NCBI RefSeq assembly: GCF_027920805.1
Contig: NZ_JANWOI010000001.1
Span: 930,001 to 994,000, forward strand
Direction of reading: 5' to 3'
DNA from: Govania unica
GTDB taxonomy: Bacteria > Pseudomonadota > Alphaproteobacteria > Sphingomonadales > Govanellaceae
Length of the DNA: 64,000 bases
Below, piece after piece: positions 1-9,158 of this stretch. Below the pieces are notes generated by a model, which was given only the letters and a program-made list of their open reading frames with translations, searched no databases and had not been told where the DNA came from. The first letter of the stretch is position 1. Every line of letters begins with the position of its first letter. Position numbers and translations under genes: made by a program.

Positions 1-1
1 C

Positions 2-1381
2 TGGCTGTTTTATCTCAATATCTGCCGCTGGGCTCTGGTGCCGGAAACGGCGCCCGATTGGTTGTTGTCGGCTGGCTTGGCGCTTGATGTGGCGCGGCAT
101 TCAACGCACGGCGGATTGCTTGGCGAGGCTGGCGCAGTCATGAACAGCATTGGCTATTGGCTTGGCGATGCGTTTCGCTGGGCCGATGACGGCAGTGAAT
201 GGCTGCCGCATTCTGAACGCATCACCATCGTTTATGGTCTGGTTGCGGTGTTGATCGCGGTCGTCACGCAGTTCTTTTATGATGTGAATGCCAGCTCATT
301 TCACGGATTTTACCGCGACCGTCTGAGCAAGGCGTATCTTTTCAACATCTGGAGACCCTATGCCAACGGCAAGCCGCGTCAAAATGACCGGCAGAGCCTG
401 TCCGGCCTTGATGACCGGCGGGCGCCCTATCATCTCGTCAACACGACCATGAATGTTCAACATTCGAAAACGGCCAACATGCGCGGGCGCAATGGCAGCA
501 ATGTCGTTATGAGCAAGGCTTATGTGGGCGGTCAGTTGACCGGATACCGTGAGACGCAGGAGATGGAGGAACTACACCCGGCGCTCGATCTCGGCACGGC
601 CATGGCCATATCGGCGGCTGCAGCAGCCCCTAATATGGGTAGCCTTACCATCAAGGGGCTTACCTTTGCCTTGACGCTGTTGAATGTTCGGCTTGGCTAT
701 TGGTTGCCACATCCGAACGCCTATAGCGGCGCCTGGTACAGGAAGCCTTTTATCGGCCGCTTGTCGCGCTTGCTCATGCATCCGTTCCTGCGCGTGACGC
801 CACGGCATTTGCTCAAGGAAATGGTGGGCGCGCTTTCGGAAGGCGGGCTGCATGTGAATCTGACCGATGGCGGACATCTGGAGAATATGGGGCTGACGGA
901 ATTGTTGCGCCGTCGCTGCCGGGTGGTCATCGTCTGTGATGCCGAAGCTGATCCTGATATGTGTTTCCAGGGTTTTGCCGATGCGGTGCGCATGGCCCGT
1001 ATCGATCTTGGCGTGACAATCGAGATCGACATCGATCCCTTGCGGCTCGCCGGAACGTCATCGGTCAGCCAGTCCCATGCGGCGGTCGGACGCATCAATT
1101 ATGGTGACGACGAATTTGGTTATCTGCTGTATTTCAAGTCAACGCTTACAGGCGACGAGAATGTCTATGTGGAAAAATATCTCGCCAAGGACGCAACCTT
1201 TCCGCATCAGACCACGGCGGATCAATTCTTCGATGAAGAACAATTCGAAGCCTATCGGTCCCTTGGCTATCACGTTGCAGAAAGCGTGTTGCGCCGTCAT
1301 CTTGTGATGGACCCCTTCGCCCGTGATCTTGACGGGCTCGTGGACAATCTTCGCAAGCTTAAGGGTGTCGCTCTCGTTTGA
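2..1381 (+). CDS. patatin-like phospholipase family membrane protein, 3' part
   Basis: The reading frame is open from base 2, so the gene starts left of the window and only about 459 C-terminal codons are seen. A hydrophobic stretch near visible residues 75-92 (IVYGLVAVLIAVV) is a likely membrane segment. The region around bases 866-905 encodes DGGHLENMGLTELL, the DGG element that carries the catalytic Asp of patatin-like lipid acyl hydrolases; the GxSxG serine motif would lie upstream and cannot be checked. An internal GTG at 38 could start a shorter protein but no convincing ribosome site supports it. The next gene is convergent 10 bases away. Family assignment rests on the DGG region and overall resemblance to long bacterial patatin proteins with several membrane helices; substrate unknown. 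Confidence 0.6.
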   Translation, partial: WLFYLNICRWALVPETAPDWLLSAGLALDVARHSTHGGLLGEAGAVMNSIGYWLGDAFRWADDGSEWLPHSERITIVYGLVAVLIAVVTQFFYDVNASSFHGFYRDRLSKAYLFNIWRPYANGKPRQNDRQSLSGLDDRRAPYHLVNTTMNVQHSKTANMRGRNGSNVVMSKAYVGGQLTGYRETQEMEELHPALDLGTAMAISAAAAAPNMGSLTIKGLTFALTLLNVRLGYWLPHPNAYSGAWYRKPFIGRLSRLLMHPFLRVTPRHLLKEMVGALSEGGLHVNLTDGGHLENMGLTELLRRRCRVVIVCDAEADPDMCFQGFADAVRMARIDLGVTIEIDIDPLRLAGTSSVSQSHAAVGRINYGDDEFGYLLYFKSTLTGDENVYVEKYLAKDATFPHQTTADQFFDEEQFEAYRSLGYHVAESVLRRHLVMDPFARDLDGLVDNLRKLKGVALV

Positions 1382-1391
1382 TTGTTAGGTC

Positions 1392-1817
1392 CTAGCGCTC
1401 GAACTTGGTTGAGAGCACGATGGAGGACATGGTTTTGTCAATGCCCTCCAGCCGGCCGATGGTATCGAGCATGGCGTCGATATCATCGGTTGTTTCCGCC
1501 CGGATTATGGCAATCAGATCATAGGCCCCGCTGATTGCATGCAGCGACCGCAGGCCCGCCATGGCCTTGAGCGCGCGGCCGACGCGGTCGGCGTGCTTGG
1601 GGTTGACGTTGATCATGACATGGGCGGTGATCTGGCGGCGGGCATGAGGTTCGCCAAGTCGCAAGGTATAGCCGCCAATGATCCCGCGGTCTTCCAGACG
1701 GCGGATGCGATCCTGAATGGTGGACCGTGACAGATGCAGCCGCCGCGCCAACGCCGCCGTCGGCATGCGGGCGTTTTCTTCCAATAGAGCAAGCAGTTGA
1801 CGGTCGGTCTCATCCAT
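1392..1817 (-). CDS. Lrp/AsnC family transcriptional regulator
   Basis: About 141 residues, the normal size for feast/famine regulators. Residues 1-60 form an N-terminal winged helix-turn-helix (MDETDRQLLALL, then RLHLSRSTIQDRIRRLE), followed by an AsnC ligand-binding domain (HVMINVNP, and SGAYDLIAIIRA in the ligand pocket). An upstream in-frame ATG at 1838 exists, but the ATG at 1817 is preceded by AAGGA at good spacing and matches the usual family start. It is divergent from the saccharopine-dehydrogenase-like gene across 145 bases, the classic arrangement of a local Lrp-type regulator, so it probably senses lysine or a lysine catabolite and controls the operon at 1963-6283. That role is inference from position. 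Confidence 0.88.
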   Translation of the reverse strand: MDETDRQLLALLEENARMPTAALARRLHLSRSTIQDRIRRLEDRGIIGGYTLRLGEPHARRQITAHVMINVNPKHADRVGRALKAMAGLRSLHAISGAYDLIAIIRAETTDDIDAMLDTIGRLEGIDKTMSSIVLSTKFER

Positions 1818-1962
1818 CGGTCTCGTCCTTTCCGTCATTATGACGGATTATATGCACATTTCAACGGAAAAAACCCGGCAAAACACCAGATTGCACCCTT
1901 CATTCTGGCGGCAGTTGTTCCTAACTTCAGGATTAAGAGCAATTTATTTACGGGGATGATCC

Positions 1963-3087
1963 ATGACACAAATTCTCTTGCTGGGCGCGGGCAAAATCGG
2001 CGCGATGATTGCAGAGTTGCTGTCGCTGTCGGGAGATTATGAGGTCACGGTTGGCGATCACGATCTCGTCGGATTAAACCGCATGAATGTGAATTCCGCG
2101 GTTCGGTTGCTGCAGCTTGATGTGACCGATAAGGCGGCACTGGCCGACGCCATGGCCGGCAAATATGCCGTCCTGAGCGCCTGTCCCTATCACCTGACGC
2201 CCTATATCGCGCGGGCGGCCAAGGCAGCCGGGGTGCATTATTTCGATCTCACGGAAGATGTGGAAAGCACGCGGCTGGTGAAGGAGCTGGCGAAAGATTC
2301 GGCGACGGCCTTTGTGCCGCAATGCGGGCTGGCGCCGGGCTTTATTTCGATCGTTGCCTATGATCTCGCGAAGAAATTTGAAAAGCTTCACAATGTGCAT
2401 ATGCGTGTCGGCGCGTTGCCGAAATATCCGTCGAACGCGCTGATGTATAATCTCACCTGGTCGACCGACGGCCTGATCAACGAATATTGCAATCCTTGCG
2501 AAGCGGTGGTGGACGGCGTGTTGCGTGAAGTGCCGCCGCTTGAGGAAAAAGAGCATTTCTCGCTCGATGGTGTCGATTACGAAGCGTTCAATACGTCCGG
2601 CGGGCTCGGCACGCTCTGTGAGACGCTGGAAGGCAAGGTCAATAATCTGAATTATCGCACGGTGCGTTATCCTGGCCATTGCGACATCATGCGCATGTTG
2701 ATCCGAGATCTGCGGCTCGGGGAACGGCGCGGCGTGTTGAAGGACATGTTCGAATATGCCTTGCCGGTCACCTATCAGGATGTGGTGCTGATTTTCGTCA
2801 CCGTCAGCGGCTATCGTCAGGGCCGTTTCCTGCAGGAAACCTATGCGCATAAGGTTTATGCCAAAGATCTTTATGGCCAGATCTGGAGCGCCATCCAAAT
2901 CACCACCGCGTCGGGCATCTGCACCATGCTTGATTTGCTGCGTCTTGGAAAGCTGCCGCAGAAGGGTTTCGTGCGTCAGGAAGATTGCGATTTCCGCGAT
3001 TTCATTGCCAACCGCTTTGGCGCAAATTACGCTCGCCCTGAGGATGCGATGGTCGTGACAGGCCAGAAGCAGGAGAAGGTGGCCTGA
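1963..3087 (+). CDS. saccharopine dehydrogenase / lysine 6-dehydrogenase family protein
   Basis: 374 residues, close to bacterial lysine 6-dehydrogenases and single-domain saccharopine reductases. The N-terminus has a Rossmann dinucleotide loop (LLLGAGKIG, residues 5-13) followed by the VTVGDHD strand end expected for NAD(P) binding. The middle includes the HYFDLTEDVEST segment typical of the family. ATG start is preceded by GGGG. It is first in an operon with a ThDP enzyme (2 bases downstream) and an ALDH7-type dehydrogenase. The simplest reading is deamination of L-lysine or cleavage of saccharopine to give alpha-aminoadipate semialdehyde, which the downstream dehydrogenase oxidises. Which of the two reactions it catalyses cannot be decided from sequence alone. 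Confidence 0.75.
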   Translation: MTQILLLGAGKIGAMIAELLSLSGDYEVTVGDHDLVGLNRMNVNSAVRLLQLDVTDKAALADAMAGKYAVLSACPYHLTPYIARAAKAAGVHYFDLTEDVESTRLVKELAKDSATAFVPQCGLAPGFISIVAYDLAKKFEKLHNVHMRVGALPKYPSNALMYNLTWSTDGLINEYCNPCEAVVDGVLREVPPLEEKEHFSLDGVDYEAFNTSGGLGTLCETLEGKVNNLNYRTVRYPGHCDIMRMLIRDLRLGERRGVLKDMFEYALPVTYQDVVLIFVTVSGYRQGRFLQETYAHKVYAKDLYGQIWSAIQITTASGICTMLDLLRLGKLPQKGFVRQEDCDFRDFIANRFGANYARPEDAMVVTGQKQEKVA

Positions 3088-3089
3088 CG

Positions 3090-4757
3090 ATGGACAACCG
3101 GCGTAGCGGTGGGCAAATTCTGGTCTCGGCAATTCTGGATCAGGATGTTGCTACAGTTTTTTGTGTGCCAGGAGAAAGCTATCTCCCCGTACTTGACGCA
3201 CTTTATGATGTGCAGGACCGCATACGCGTGATCACCTGCCGTCAGGAAGGCGGTGCGGCGGTGATGGCCGAGGCGCACGGCAAACTGACGGGGCGTCCCG
3301 GCGTCTGTTTCGTCACCCGTGGGCCGGGGGCAACCAACGCTGCCATCGGCGTCCATACGGCGCGGCAGGATTCGACGCCCATGGTGCTGTTCATCGGCCA
3401 GGTGGCGCGCGGCGATCGCGACCGCGAAGCGTTTCAGGAAGTCGATTACCGTGCCATGTTCGGCCCGCTCGCCAAATGGGTGGCCGAGATCGATGACGCC
3501 CGCCGCATTCCGGAATATGTGAGCCGCGCCTGGGGGCTCGCCATGTCCGGCCGCCCCGGTCCAGTGGTTCTGGTGCTGCCGGAAGATATGCTGACCGATC
3601 GCGTCACGGTCCAATCCGTACCACGGGTGGGGCGCTTGGCGGGAGCTCCTGCGGCCGGGGATATGATGGCCTTGCGTCGCCATCTCACGCAGGCTCAACG
3701 TCCGCTGATGATTTTGGGCGGTTCGGGTTGGAGCGATGGCGCCTGCCATGATATCCGCAACTTTGCCGAACAGAACGGGCTGCCTGTGGCGGCGTCCTTC
3801 CGGCGTCAGGATCTGTTTGATAACGATCACGCGCAATATGTGGGAGATATCGGCCTCGGCATCAATCCGGCGCTTGCCGAGCGTGTGGCGGCTGCGGATC
3901 TGTTGCTGGTGATCGGCGCGCGGATGAGCGAGAACATGACACAGGGCTATAGCCTGCCGGTGCCGCCGCTGCCCACACAAAAACTGATTCATGTGCATCC
4001 GGCGGTGGAGGAACTCGGCAAGGTTTATGTGCCGACGCTTGCCATACATGCCTGTCTCGCGGAGTTCGCGGCAGAAGCCGCAGCCCTTGAACCCCTGGCG
4101 CAGGTGCCGTTCACGAAATGGACCGCAGACGCCCGCAGGGATTTTGAAAGCTGGACCCAACCCGGCCCGGCTCAGGGCGACGTCAATATGGGCGAGATCA
4201 TGCAGCATCTGCGCGACCTGCTGCCGGACGACGCCATCATCTGCAATGGCGCGGGCAATTATACGATTTGGCTGCATCGCTTTTATCGCTATCGGCGGCG
4301 GCATACGCAACTTGCGCCGACCAGCGGGGCCATGGGCTATGGGGTGCCGTCGGCCGTCGGTGCCAAGGCCACCTATCCGGATCGTGTGGTGGTGAGCTTT
4401 TCCGGCGACGGCTGCTTCATGATGAACGGGCAGGAGCTTGCGACAGCGGTCCAATACGGGCTGAATGTGATCTTCATCATCGTCAACAACGGCATGTATG
4501 GCACCATCCGCATGCATCAGGAACGCACGTTCCCCGAGCGGGTGATGGCGACCGATCTTGTCAATCCGGATTTCGTGGCGCTTGCGAAGGCTTATGGGGC
4601 GGAGGGGTTGCTGGTTGAAAAGACCGCTGATTTCGCCGCAGCCTTTGCCCATGCCCGTGCGGTCGGGAAACCGTCGGTGATTGAAATCCGCCTCGACCCC
4701 GAAGACATCACACCCCGTCACTCGCTGAGCGCCTTGCGCGCTGCCGCCATCCAGTAA
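3090..4757 (+). CDS. thiamine pyrophosphate-dependent enzyme, acetolactate-synthase-like
   Basis: 555 residues with the three-domain layout of ThDP decarboxylase/ligase enzymes. The N-terminal PYR domain carries the cofactor-activating Glu (RQEGGA, Glu53). The central domain is Rossmann-like. The C-terminal PP domain has the GDG...NN metal/diphosphate motif (SGDGCF with GDG at 439-441, then IIVNNGMYG). It begins 2 bases after the stop of the upstream dehydrogenase, with AAGGTGG as ribosome site, so it is cotranscribed and probably coupled. Nothing marks it as a true acetolactate synthase, and no small regulatory subunit is adjacent. Its presence between two lysine-catabolic enzymes is unexplained by the textbook pathway; a 2-oxo acid or 2-hydroxyacyl substrate is possible. 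Confidence 0.85.
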   Translation: MDNRRSGGQILVSAILDQDVATVFCVPGESYLPVLDALYDVQDRIRVITCRQEGGAAVMAEAHGKLTGRPGVCFVTRGPGATNAAIGVHTARQDSTPMVLFIGQVARGDRDREAFQEVDYRAMFGPLAKWVAEIDDARRIPEYVSRAWGLAMSGRPGPVVLVLPEDMLTDRVTVQSVPRVGRLAGAPAAGDMMALRRHLTQAQRPLMILGGSGWSDGACHDIRNFAEQNGLPVAASFRRQDLFDNDHAQYVGDIGLGINPALAERVAAADLLLVIGARMSENMTQGYSLPVPPLPTQKLIHVHPAVEELGKVYVPTLAIHACLAEFAAEAAALEPLAQVPFTKWTADARRDFESWTQPGPAQGDVNMGEIMQHLRDLLPDDAIICNGAGNYTIWLHRFYRYRRRHTQLAPTSGAMGYGVPSAVGAKATYPDRVVVSFSGDGCFMMNGQELATAVQYGLNVIFIIVNNGMYGTIRMHQERTFPERVMATDLVNPDFVALAKAYGAEGLLVEKTADFAAAFAHARAVGKPSVIEIRLDPEDITPRHSLSALRAAAIQ

Positions 4758-4783
4758 TCACTCCAGTGTTGAGGGATCAGATC

Positions 4784-6283
4784 ATGACTCGTGAGCAAAT
4801 ATTAAAAAGCCTTTATTTGACCGATGCGGATCTGCAAGGCGGAACCCTGCGCGTGTGCTCTCCCATTGATGGGGCCGTGCTCGCCAATCTGGTCGAGGAC
4901 ACGGAAAGCACTGTAGCCAAAAAGGTTGATATCGCCGAGCAGGCATTCCGCGAGTGGCAGCTGGTGCCCGCCCCGAAGCGGGGTGAACTTGTACGTCTCC
5001 TTGGCGAGGAACTGCGTAATCACAAGGACGCCCTAGGCGCGCTGGTGTCTCTTGAAATGGGCAAGATCCTGCAAGAGGGCCTCGGCGAAGTGCAGGAGAT
5101 GATCGACATCTGCGACTTCGCGGTCGGGTTGTCGCGGCAGCTTTACGGTCTCACCATTGCCTCCGAGCGGCCGGGCCATCGCATGAGCGAAAGCTGGCAT
5201 CCGCTTGGGGTGGTCGGCGTCATCAGCGCCTTTAATTTCCCGGTTGCAGTGTGGGCCTGGAATTCGGCTTTGGCGTTCGTATGCGGCAACAGCGTGATCT
5301 GGAAGCCGTCGGAGAAAACCCCGGTTACGGCGCTGGCCACGCAAAAGCTGTTGGAGCGTGCCATTGTCCGTTTCGGTGATGCGCCCGAGGGACTGTCGCA
5401 AATCATCATCGGTGGCCGCGAGGTTGGCGAGGCGCTGGTGGACAATCCGCGTGTGCCGCTCATCTCTGCCACCGGTTCGACAGCCATGGGGCGTGCCGTG
5501 GCCCCGCGCGTGGCGGCCCGTTTCGGACGCAGCATTCTTGAGCTTGGCGGCAACAATGCCATTATTGTAGCGCCGTCCGCTGATCTCGAAATGGCGTTGC
5601 GGGCCATTTTGTTCGGGGCTGTGGGCACCTGCGGGCAGCGCTGCACCACGACGCGCCGGCTGTTCGTTCATGAATCGGTCTATGAGCGGTTGATTCCGGC
5701 GCTCAAGGCCGCCTATGGCAAGGTGCGGATCGGCAACCCGCTCGAGTCGGAGACGCTGGTTGGGCCGCTGATTGATAAGGCGGCGTTTGATGGCATGGAA
5801 CGCGCGCTTAAACGGGCGCGGGCAGAGGGCGGGGTGATCACCGGCGGTGGCCGTGTCGCGCAGCCAGGCGATGACGCCTTTTATGTCACCCCGGCTATCG
5901 TCGAACTGAAGGCTCTGGACGCCAATGTGTTGGAGGAAACCTTCGCTCCTATTCTCTATGTGATGACTTACCGCGATTTTGAGGATGCGCTCCTGCGCCA
6001 CAACGCGGTGCCGCAGGGGCTGTCTTCGGCCATTTTCACCAATGATTTGCGCGAGGCCGAAGGCTTTACGGCGGCGGCTGGCTCCGACTGCGGCATTGCC
6101 AATGTGAATATCGGCACCTCCGGGGCTGAAATCGGCGGTGCCTTTGGCGGTGAAAAGGAAACCGGCGGAGGCCGTGAATCCGGGTCGGATGCCTGGCGAG
6201 GTTATATGCGCCGTCAGACCTCGACGGTGAATTACTCGAAAAACCTGCCGCTGGCTCAGGGTATTAAATTCGACGCCAGCTGA
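4784..6283 (+). CDS. ALDH7-type aldehyde dehydrogenase (probable alpha-aminoadipate semialdehyde / piperideine-6-carboxylate dehydrogenase)
   Basis: 499 residues from the ATG at 4784, which has GAGGG eight bases upstream; a GTG at 4766 in frame lacks such a site. It has the full aldehyde dehydrogenase core: the SAFNFPVAVWAWN and WKPSEKTP cofactor regions, catalytic base Glu253 in LELGGNN, and nucleophile Cys287 in GQRCTTTRR. The FGGEKETGGGRESGSDAWRGYMR C-terminal region resembles the antiquitin (ALDH7A1)/AmaB group, which oxidises alpha-aminoadipate semialdehyde to alpha-aminoadipate. It is last in the operon after the saccharopine/lysine dehydrogenase-like and ThDP genes, consistent with lysine breakdown. 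ALDH family membership is firm; substrate is inferred. Confidence 0.88.
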   Translation: MTREQILKSLYLTDADLQGGTLRVCSPIDGAVLANLVEDTESTVAKKVDIAEQAFREWQLVPAPKRGELVRLLGEELRNHKDALGALVSLEMGKILQEGLGEVQEMIDICDFAVGLSRQLYGLTIASERPGHRMSESWHPLGVVGVISAFNFPVAVWAWNSALAFVCGNSVIWKPSEKTPVTALATQKLLERAIVRFGDAPEGLSQIIIGGREVGEALVDNPRVPLISATGSTAMGRAVAPRVAARFGRSILELGGNNAIIVAPSADLEMALRAILFGAVGTCGQRCTTTRRLFVHESVYERLIPALKAAYGKVRIGNPLESETLVGPLIDKAAFDGMERALKRARAEGGVITGGGRVAQPGDDAFYVTPAIVELKALDANVLEETFAPILYVMTYRDFEDALLRHNAVPQGLSSAIFTNDLREAEGFTAAAGSDCGIANVNIGTSGAEIGGAFGGEKETGGGRESGSDAWRGYMRRQTSTVNYSKNLPLAQGIKFDAS

Positions 6284-6349
6284 CCCGTTCACGTCCGCGC
6301 CCGTGGCTCGTCTTGTCATAAGGGCGATTTAGCCGGGAGGACGCGGACC

Positions 6350-6694
6350 ATGACAGGTCAAATCACCACGGGGTTGGCGGATTACGTGGAGCCTTTACTC
6401 ACTGCGGTAAAGGGCTGGGGTTTCACGCCTGACTTCAGGTCGCCGCAGAGCCTTGCCGAACTTGCGCGGCAGGCGCCGGACGCGGCCCGGTTCCTTCGAT
6501 ACCGGCCGGGTTCTGAAGTCAGGGGTGTGCTGCGCGCGCTTGGTGAGGCTGAGGCCTGCATGCTTTACGACCGCTTGGATGCCCGGGCGGCAGGCTTGGC
6601 TGAGCCGCCTGAATTATCCAGCCGTATATATATGCGCAGTCTCAAAATGCGTTTGGAACGGCTCAATAGCGGGCCGGTCGCGCTCGAACATTGA
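6350..6694 (+). CDS. hypothetical protein, 114 aa
   Basis: A short soluble protein that I do not recognise. No signal peptide or membrane segment is visible; the sequence is Ala/Leu/Arg rich and probably alpha-helical, with a basic C-terminal third (YMRSLKMRLERLN). The start ATG has GGGAGGA eight bases upstream, and the coding pattern matches its neighbours, so it is likely real. It lies 67 bases after the aldehyde dehydrogenase gene and 36 bases before the CHAD gene, all on the same strand, so it may belong to either unit. No function is proposed. Confidence 0.6.
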   Translation: MTGQITTGLADYVEPLLTAVKGWGFTPDFRSPQSLAELARQAPDAARFLRYRPGSEVRGVLRALGEAEACMLYDRLDARAAGLAEPPELSSRIYMRSLKMRLERLNSGPVALEH

Positions 6695-6730
6695 TTTTCC
6701 CTCCTTAATCCGCGACTATGAAGGTTAGAT

Positions 6731-8398
6731 ATGGCCTCGCTAGCTTGCAAAGGCAGGCGCGGCTGTTGTGTTGTGACCATGGAGCCATGGGTGACACATT
6801 ATTGCGCGATGGACGGAGTGACGCTGCCGGTCCTGGTCGCTTCAATTTTGAACGCAATCCCCGGAAGTGCCTTGCCGCCAGGCGCGCGCAAGCCGGTATC
6901 TTTTGACCGTTGTTATCTCGACACCACGGATGGGCTTCTGATCCGGGCCGGTCTGGTGTTGCTATACGAGCAGACGGGCCGCACGCAAGACGGTAAAGGG
7001 CAATTGCGGCTTGAACAGCTCGTTGATCATAGGCTGATCGCGACATATCAGGCTTTGCAGTGCCCGCGATTTGCGGCCGACCTGCCGGCTGGGCCGTTTG
7101 CCGATCGCATAGCTCAATTGATCGGGCATCGTGCGCTTTTGATCCACGCGCGCCATACGGGCCGTAAAGTCGAGATCCGGATCCTTGACGAGGACCAGAA
7201 AACCGTGGTCAAGCTCCGCATGCTGGAAGGCAAGCTTGGCGGCCGTCCCTACAGTCGGCGGCGACCCTTCGGCCTCAGACTCGAACTTGAGCCGGTGCGT
7301 GGGTATGGCAAGGCCCGGGGCTTGACCGCGGATGGTCTGGCCAAGCTGCCACAGCTTGTCTCTTTCGAGACCAGTCTCCATGAGGCGGTGTTTCTGGCGC
7401 TTGGCATGCGGCCGGGTGGCGGCGGGCCGCGTAGTGCCTTGCAGTTTTCGCCCGATCTCCCGGCCATGACCGCCAATCGTCAGATTTTGTCCCGGCTTTT
7501 GATGGTGATGGAGGTCAATGAACAGGGGATCCTGAAGGACATTGATACCGAATTTCTGCATGACTACCGGATCGCCTTGCGTCGAACCCGGGCGCTCGTC
7601 GCGGTCATGAAGCCGAGCCTGCCTCAGGATTTTGCGACCCTGAAAAAGGAGCTTGGCTGGCTTGGCCAGATCACTGGCCTGGCCCGGGATCTCGATGTCT
7701 ATCTTCTTGAATTTTCCAGCTTATCTTCAGCCGTGCCGGAGAAGGACCGGGTGGGGCTTGCGCCTTTGCATAAGTTGTTGCTTAAAAAGCGTATGGTGGC
7801 TTACCGCGCTCTTGGGCGGGCGCTCACGTCCGAGCGTTACCGTCGTATCAAACAGCGGTGGCGTGGGGTTTTGCGTAGTTTCCAGGCGGACGATGAGACG
7901 TCACCTCCGATCTGGCGGGAGGCCGGGCGCCGCATCCGGCGTCTTTATGGAGAGGCGCTGCACGAGGGCACGGCTATTTCTGCGCAAAGTCCACCGGAAC
8001 AGTTGCATGAGTTGCGCAAGACATGCAAAAAATTGCGCTATCTGATCGAATTTTTTGGGCCCCTCTATTCCGAAACACGGCTGCGAAATGGCGTCAGGGC
8101 ATTGAAAAAACTACAGAATAATCTAGGGCTCTATCAGGATGCCCAGATTCAGCGGGCGTTGCTCATGTCACTTTTGGGCGAGCTTGAGGTGACGGGTACG
8201 GTAGCGCTCGACACGCGGCGGGCCATGGAGCATCTTGCAGCACAGCGCGCGACGATGCAGGATCAGGCGCGACGGCAATTTGACGAGATATTCTTAGCCT
8301 TTGCCTCGGACGAGGCGGAGGGCGGGTATCGGAAATTATTTAAGGCGGCCAGCAGCGGCCGGGATCATGGTTTTTCGCCTGAAGGGAGAAAAGAATGA
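6731..8398 (+). CDS. CHAD domain protein with divergent N-terminal CYTH-like domain
   Basis: 555 residues. The C-terminal half is a CHAD domain: two helical repeats with conserved basic histidine motifs, HDYRIALRRTRAL followed by LARDLDVYL, and HELRKTCKKLRYLIEFFG. CHAD domains bind polyphosphate and target proteins to polyphosphate granules. The N-terminal half looks like a degraded CYTH fold (RCYLDTTDGLLIRAGL, then QLRLEQL), but I do not see the usual ExExK entry motif, so triphosphatase activity is doubtful. Its stop codon overlaps the ATG of a ParA ATPase by four bases (ATGA), which implies translational coupling, and a separate intact CYTH protein is encoded convergently just beyond. The start at 6731 has GAAGG upstream but is not certain. 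Confidence 0.82.
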   Translation: MASLACKGRRGCCVVTMEPWVTHYCAMDGVTLPVLVASILNAIPGSALPPGARKPVSFDRCYLDTTDGLLIRAGLVLLYEQTGRTQDGKGQLRLEQLVDHRLIATYQALQCPRFAADLPAGPFADRIAQLIGHRALLIHARHTGRKVEIRILDEDQKTVVKLRMLEGKLGGRPYSRRRPFGLRLELEPVRGYGKARGLTADGLAKLPQLVSFETSLHEAVFLALGMRPGGGGPRSALQFSPDLPAMTANRQILSRLLMVMEVNEQGILKDIDTEFLHDYRIALRRTRALVAVMKPSLPQDFATLKKELGWLGQITGLARDLDVYLLEFSSLSSAVPEKDRVGLAPLHKLLLKKRMVAYRALGRALTSERYRRIKQRWRGVLRSFQADDETSPPIWREAGRRIRRLYGEALHEGTAISAQSPPEQLHELRKTCKKLRYLIEFFGPLYSETRLRNGVRALKKLQNNLGLYQDAQIQRALLMSLLGELEVTGTVALDTRRAMEHLAAQRATMQDQARRQFDEIFLAFASDEAEGGYRKLFKAASSGRDHGFSPEGRKE

Positions 8399-9138
8399 AG
8401 ATTTTGGCGGTGTACGCAATCAAAGGTGGTGTGGGCAAGACGGCAGCGGCGGTCAATCTCGCCTATGAAGCCGCGCAGAGCGGGGCTCGCGTGGCGCTTT
8501 GGGATCTTGATCCGCAGGGAGCTTCGACCTTTTATTTTCGGGTTAAGGCCAAGGTTCGCGGTGGCGGGGCAAAGCTCGTCTATGGCGAAAGCGATCTCCT
8601 CGATCACGTCAAGGCGACCGATTATGAGAATCTCGACATCATCCCGTCGGATTTCTCCTATCGCAATCTCGACATCAATCTTGATGAGATGCAGCGTCCA
8701 ACCTATCAGTTGAAGCGTATCCTGAAGTCGCTCGAAGACGAGTATGACTATGTCATCCTCGATTGCCCGCCCGGCATCACGCTGTTGTCGGAAAATGTCA
8801 TGCGGGCGGCGGATGCGCTTCTGGTGCCGGTCATTCCGACCACCTTGTCGGTGCTGACCCTTGAACAACTGCAGGATTTCAAGGACCGCAGTCGCCTGCC
8901 GAAGCTTAAGATCTTGCCGTTCCTGTCGATGGTCGATCGCCGCCGCGCTATGCAGCGCGATGTCTCCGCTGGGTTCTATCGCAAGAACAAGGGGGCCTTG
9001 AAGGCCATGGTTCCGTCTTGCACGTCGGTCGAACGTATGGGTCTTGAACGGGCGCCGGTCCAGACCTTCGCGGGTAACAGCGAGGGCGCCAAGGCATTCA
9101 ACCAGTTGTGGAAACAGGTCGCGAAAAAGGTCGGTTGA
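8395..9138 (+). CDS. ParA/MinD-type partition ATPase
   Basis: 247 residues, a lone ParA-type deviant Walker ATPase. The N-terminus carries the signature-lysine P-loop KGGVGKT (residues 10-16), the DLDPQGAST Walker A' element near residues 38-46, and Walker B YVILDCPPG. No ParB, no parS-like repeats and no N-terminal helix-turn-helix are seen, so chromosome partition is unlikely. It overlaps the CHAD gene by four bases and faces a CYTH gene 20 bases downstream. Orphan ParA ATPases commonly position large cargos such as carboxysomes, chemotaxis arrays or storage granules; with CHAD as partner, a polyphosphate-related cargo is a reasonable inference, not shown. Confidence 0.88.
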   Translation: MKILAVYAIKGGVGKTAAAVNLAYEAAQSGARVALWDLDPQGASTFYFRVKAKVRGGGAKLVYGESDLLDHVKATDYENLDIIPSDFSYRNLDINLDEMQRPTYQLKRILKSLEDEYDYVILDCPPGITLLSENVMRAADALLVPVIPTTLSVLTLEQLQDFKDRSRLPKLKILPFLSMVDRRRAMQRDVSAGFYRKNKGALKAMVPSCTSVERMGLERAPVQTFAGNSEGAKAFNQLWKQVAKKVG

Positions 9139-9158
9139 TCGGCTAGGCCCGGTTCACA

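Noticed and set aside
1933-1947. TTAA-GAGCAAT-TTAT upstream of the saccharopine-dehydrogenase-like gene
   Set aside because: One mismatch from the CtrA box in an A/T-rich gap of a catabolic operon; likely chance.
3027-6319. Long minus-strand frames opposite the ThDP enzyme and ALDH genes (564 and 428 codons)
   Set aside because: Composition is typical of antisense frames, and the plus-strand proteins carry complete catalytic motifs.
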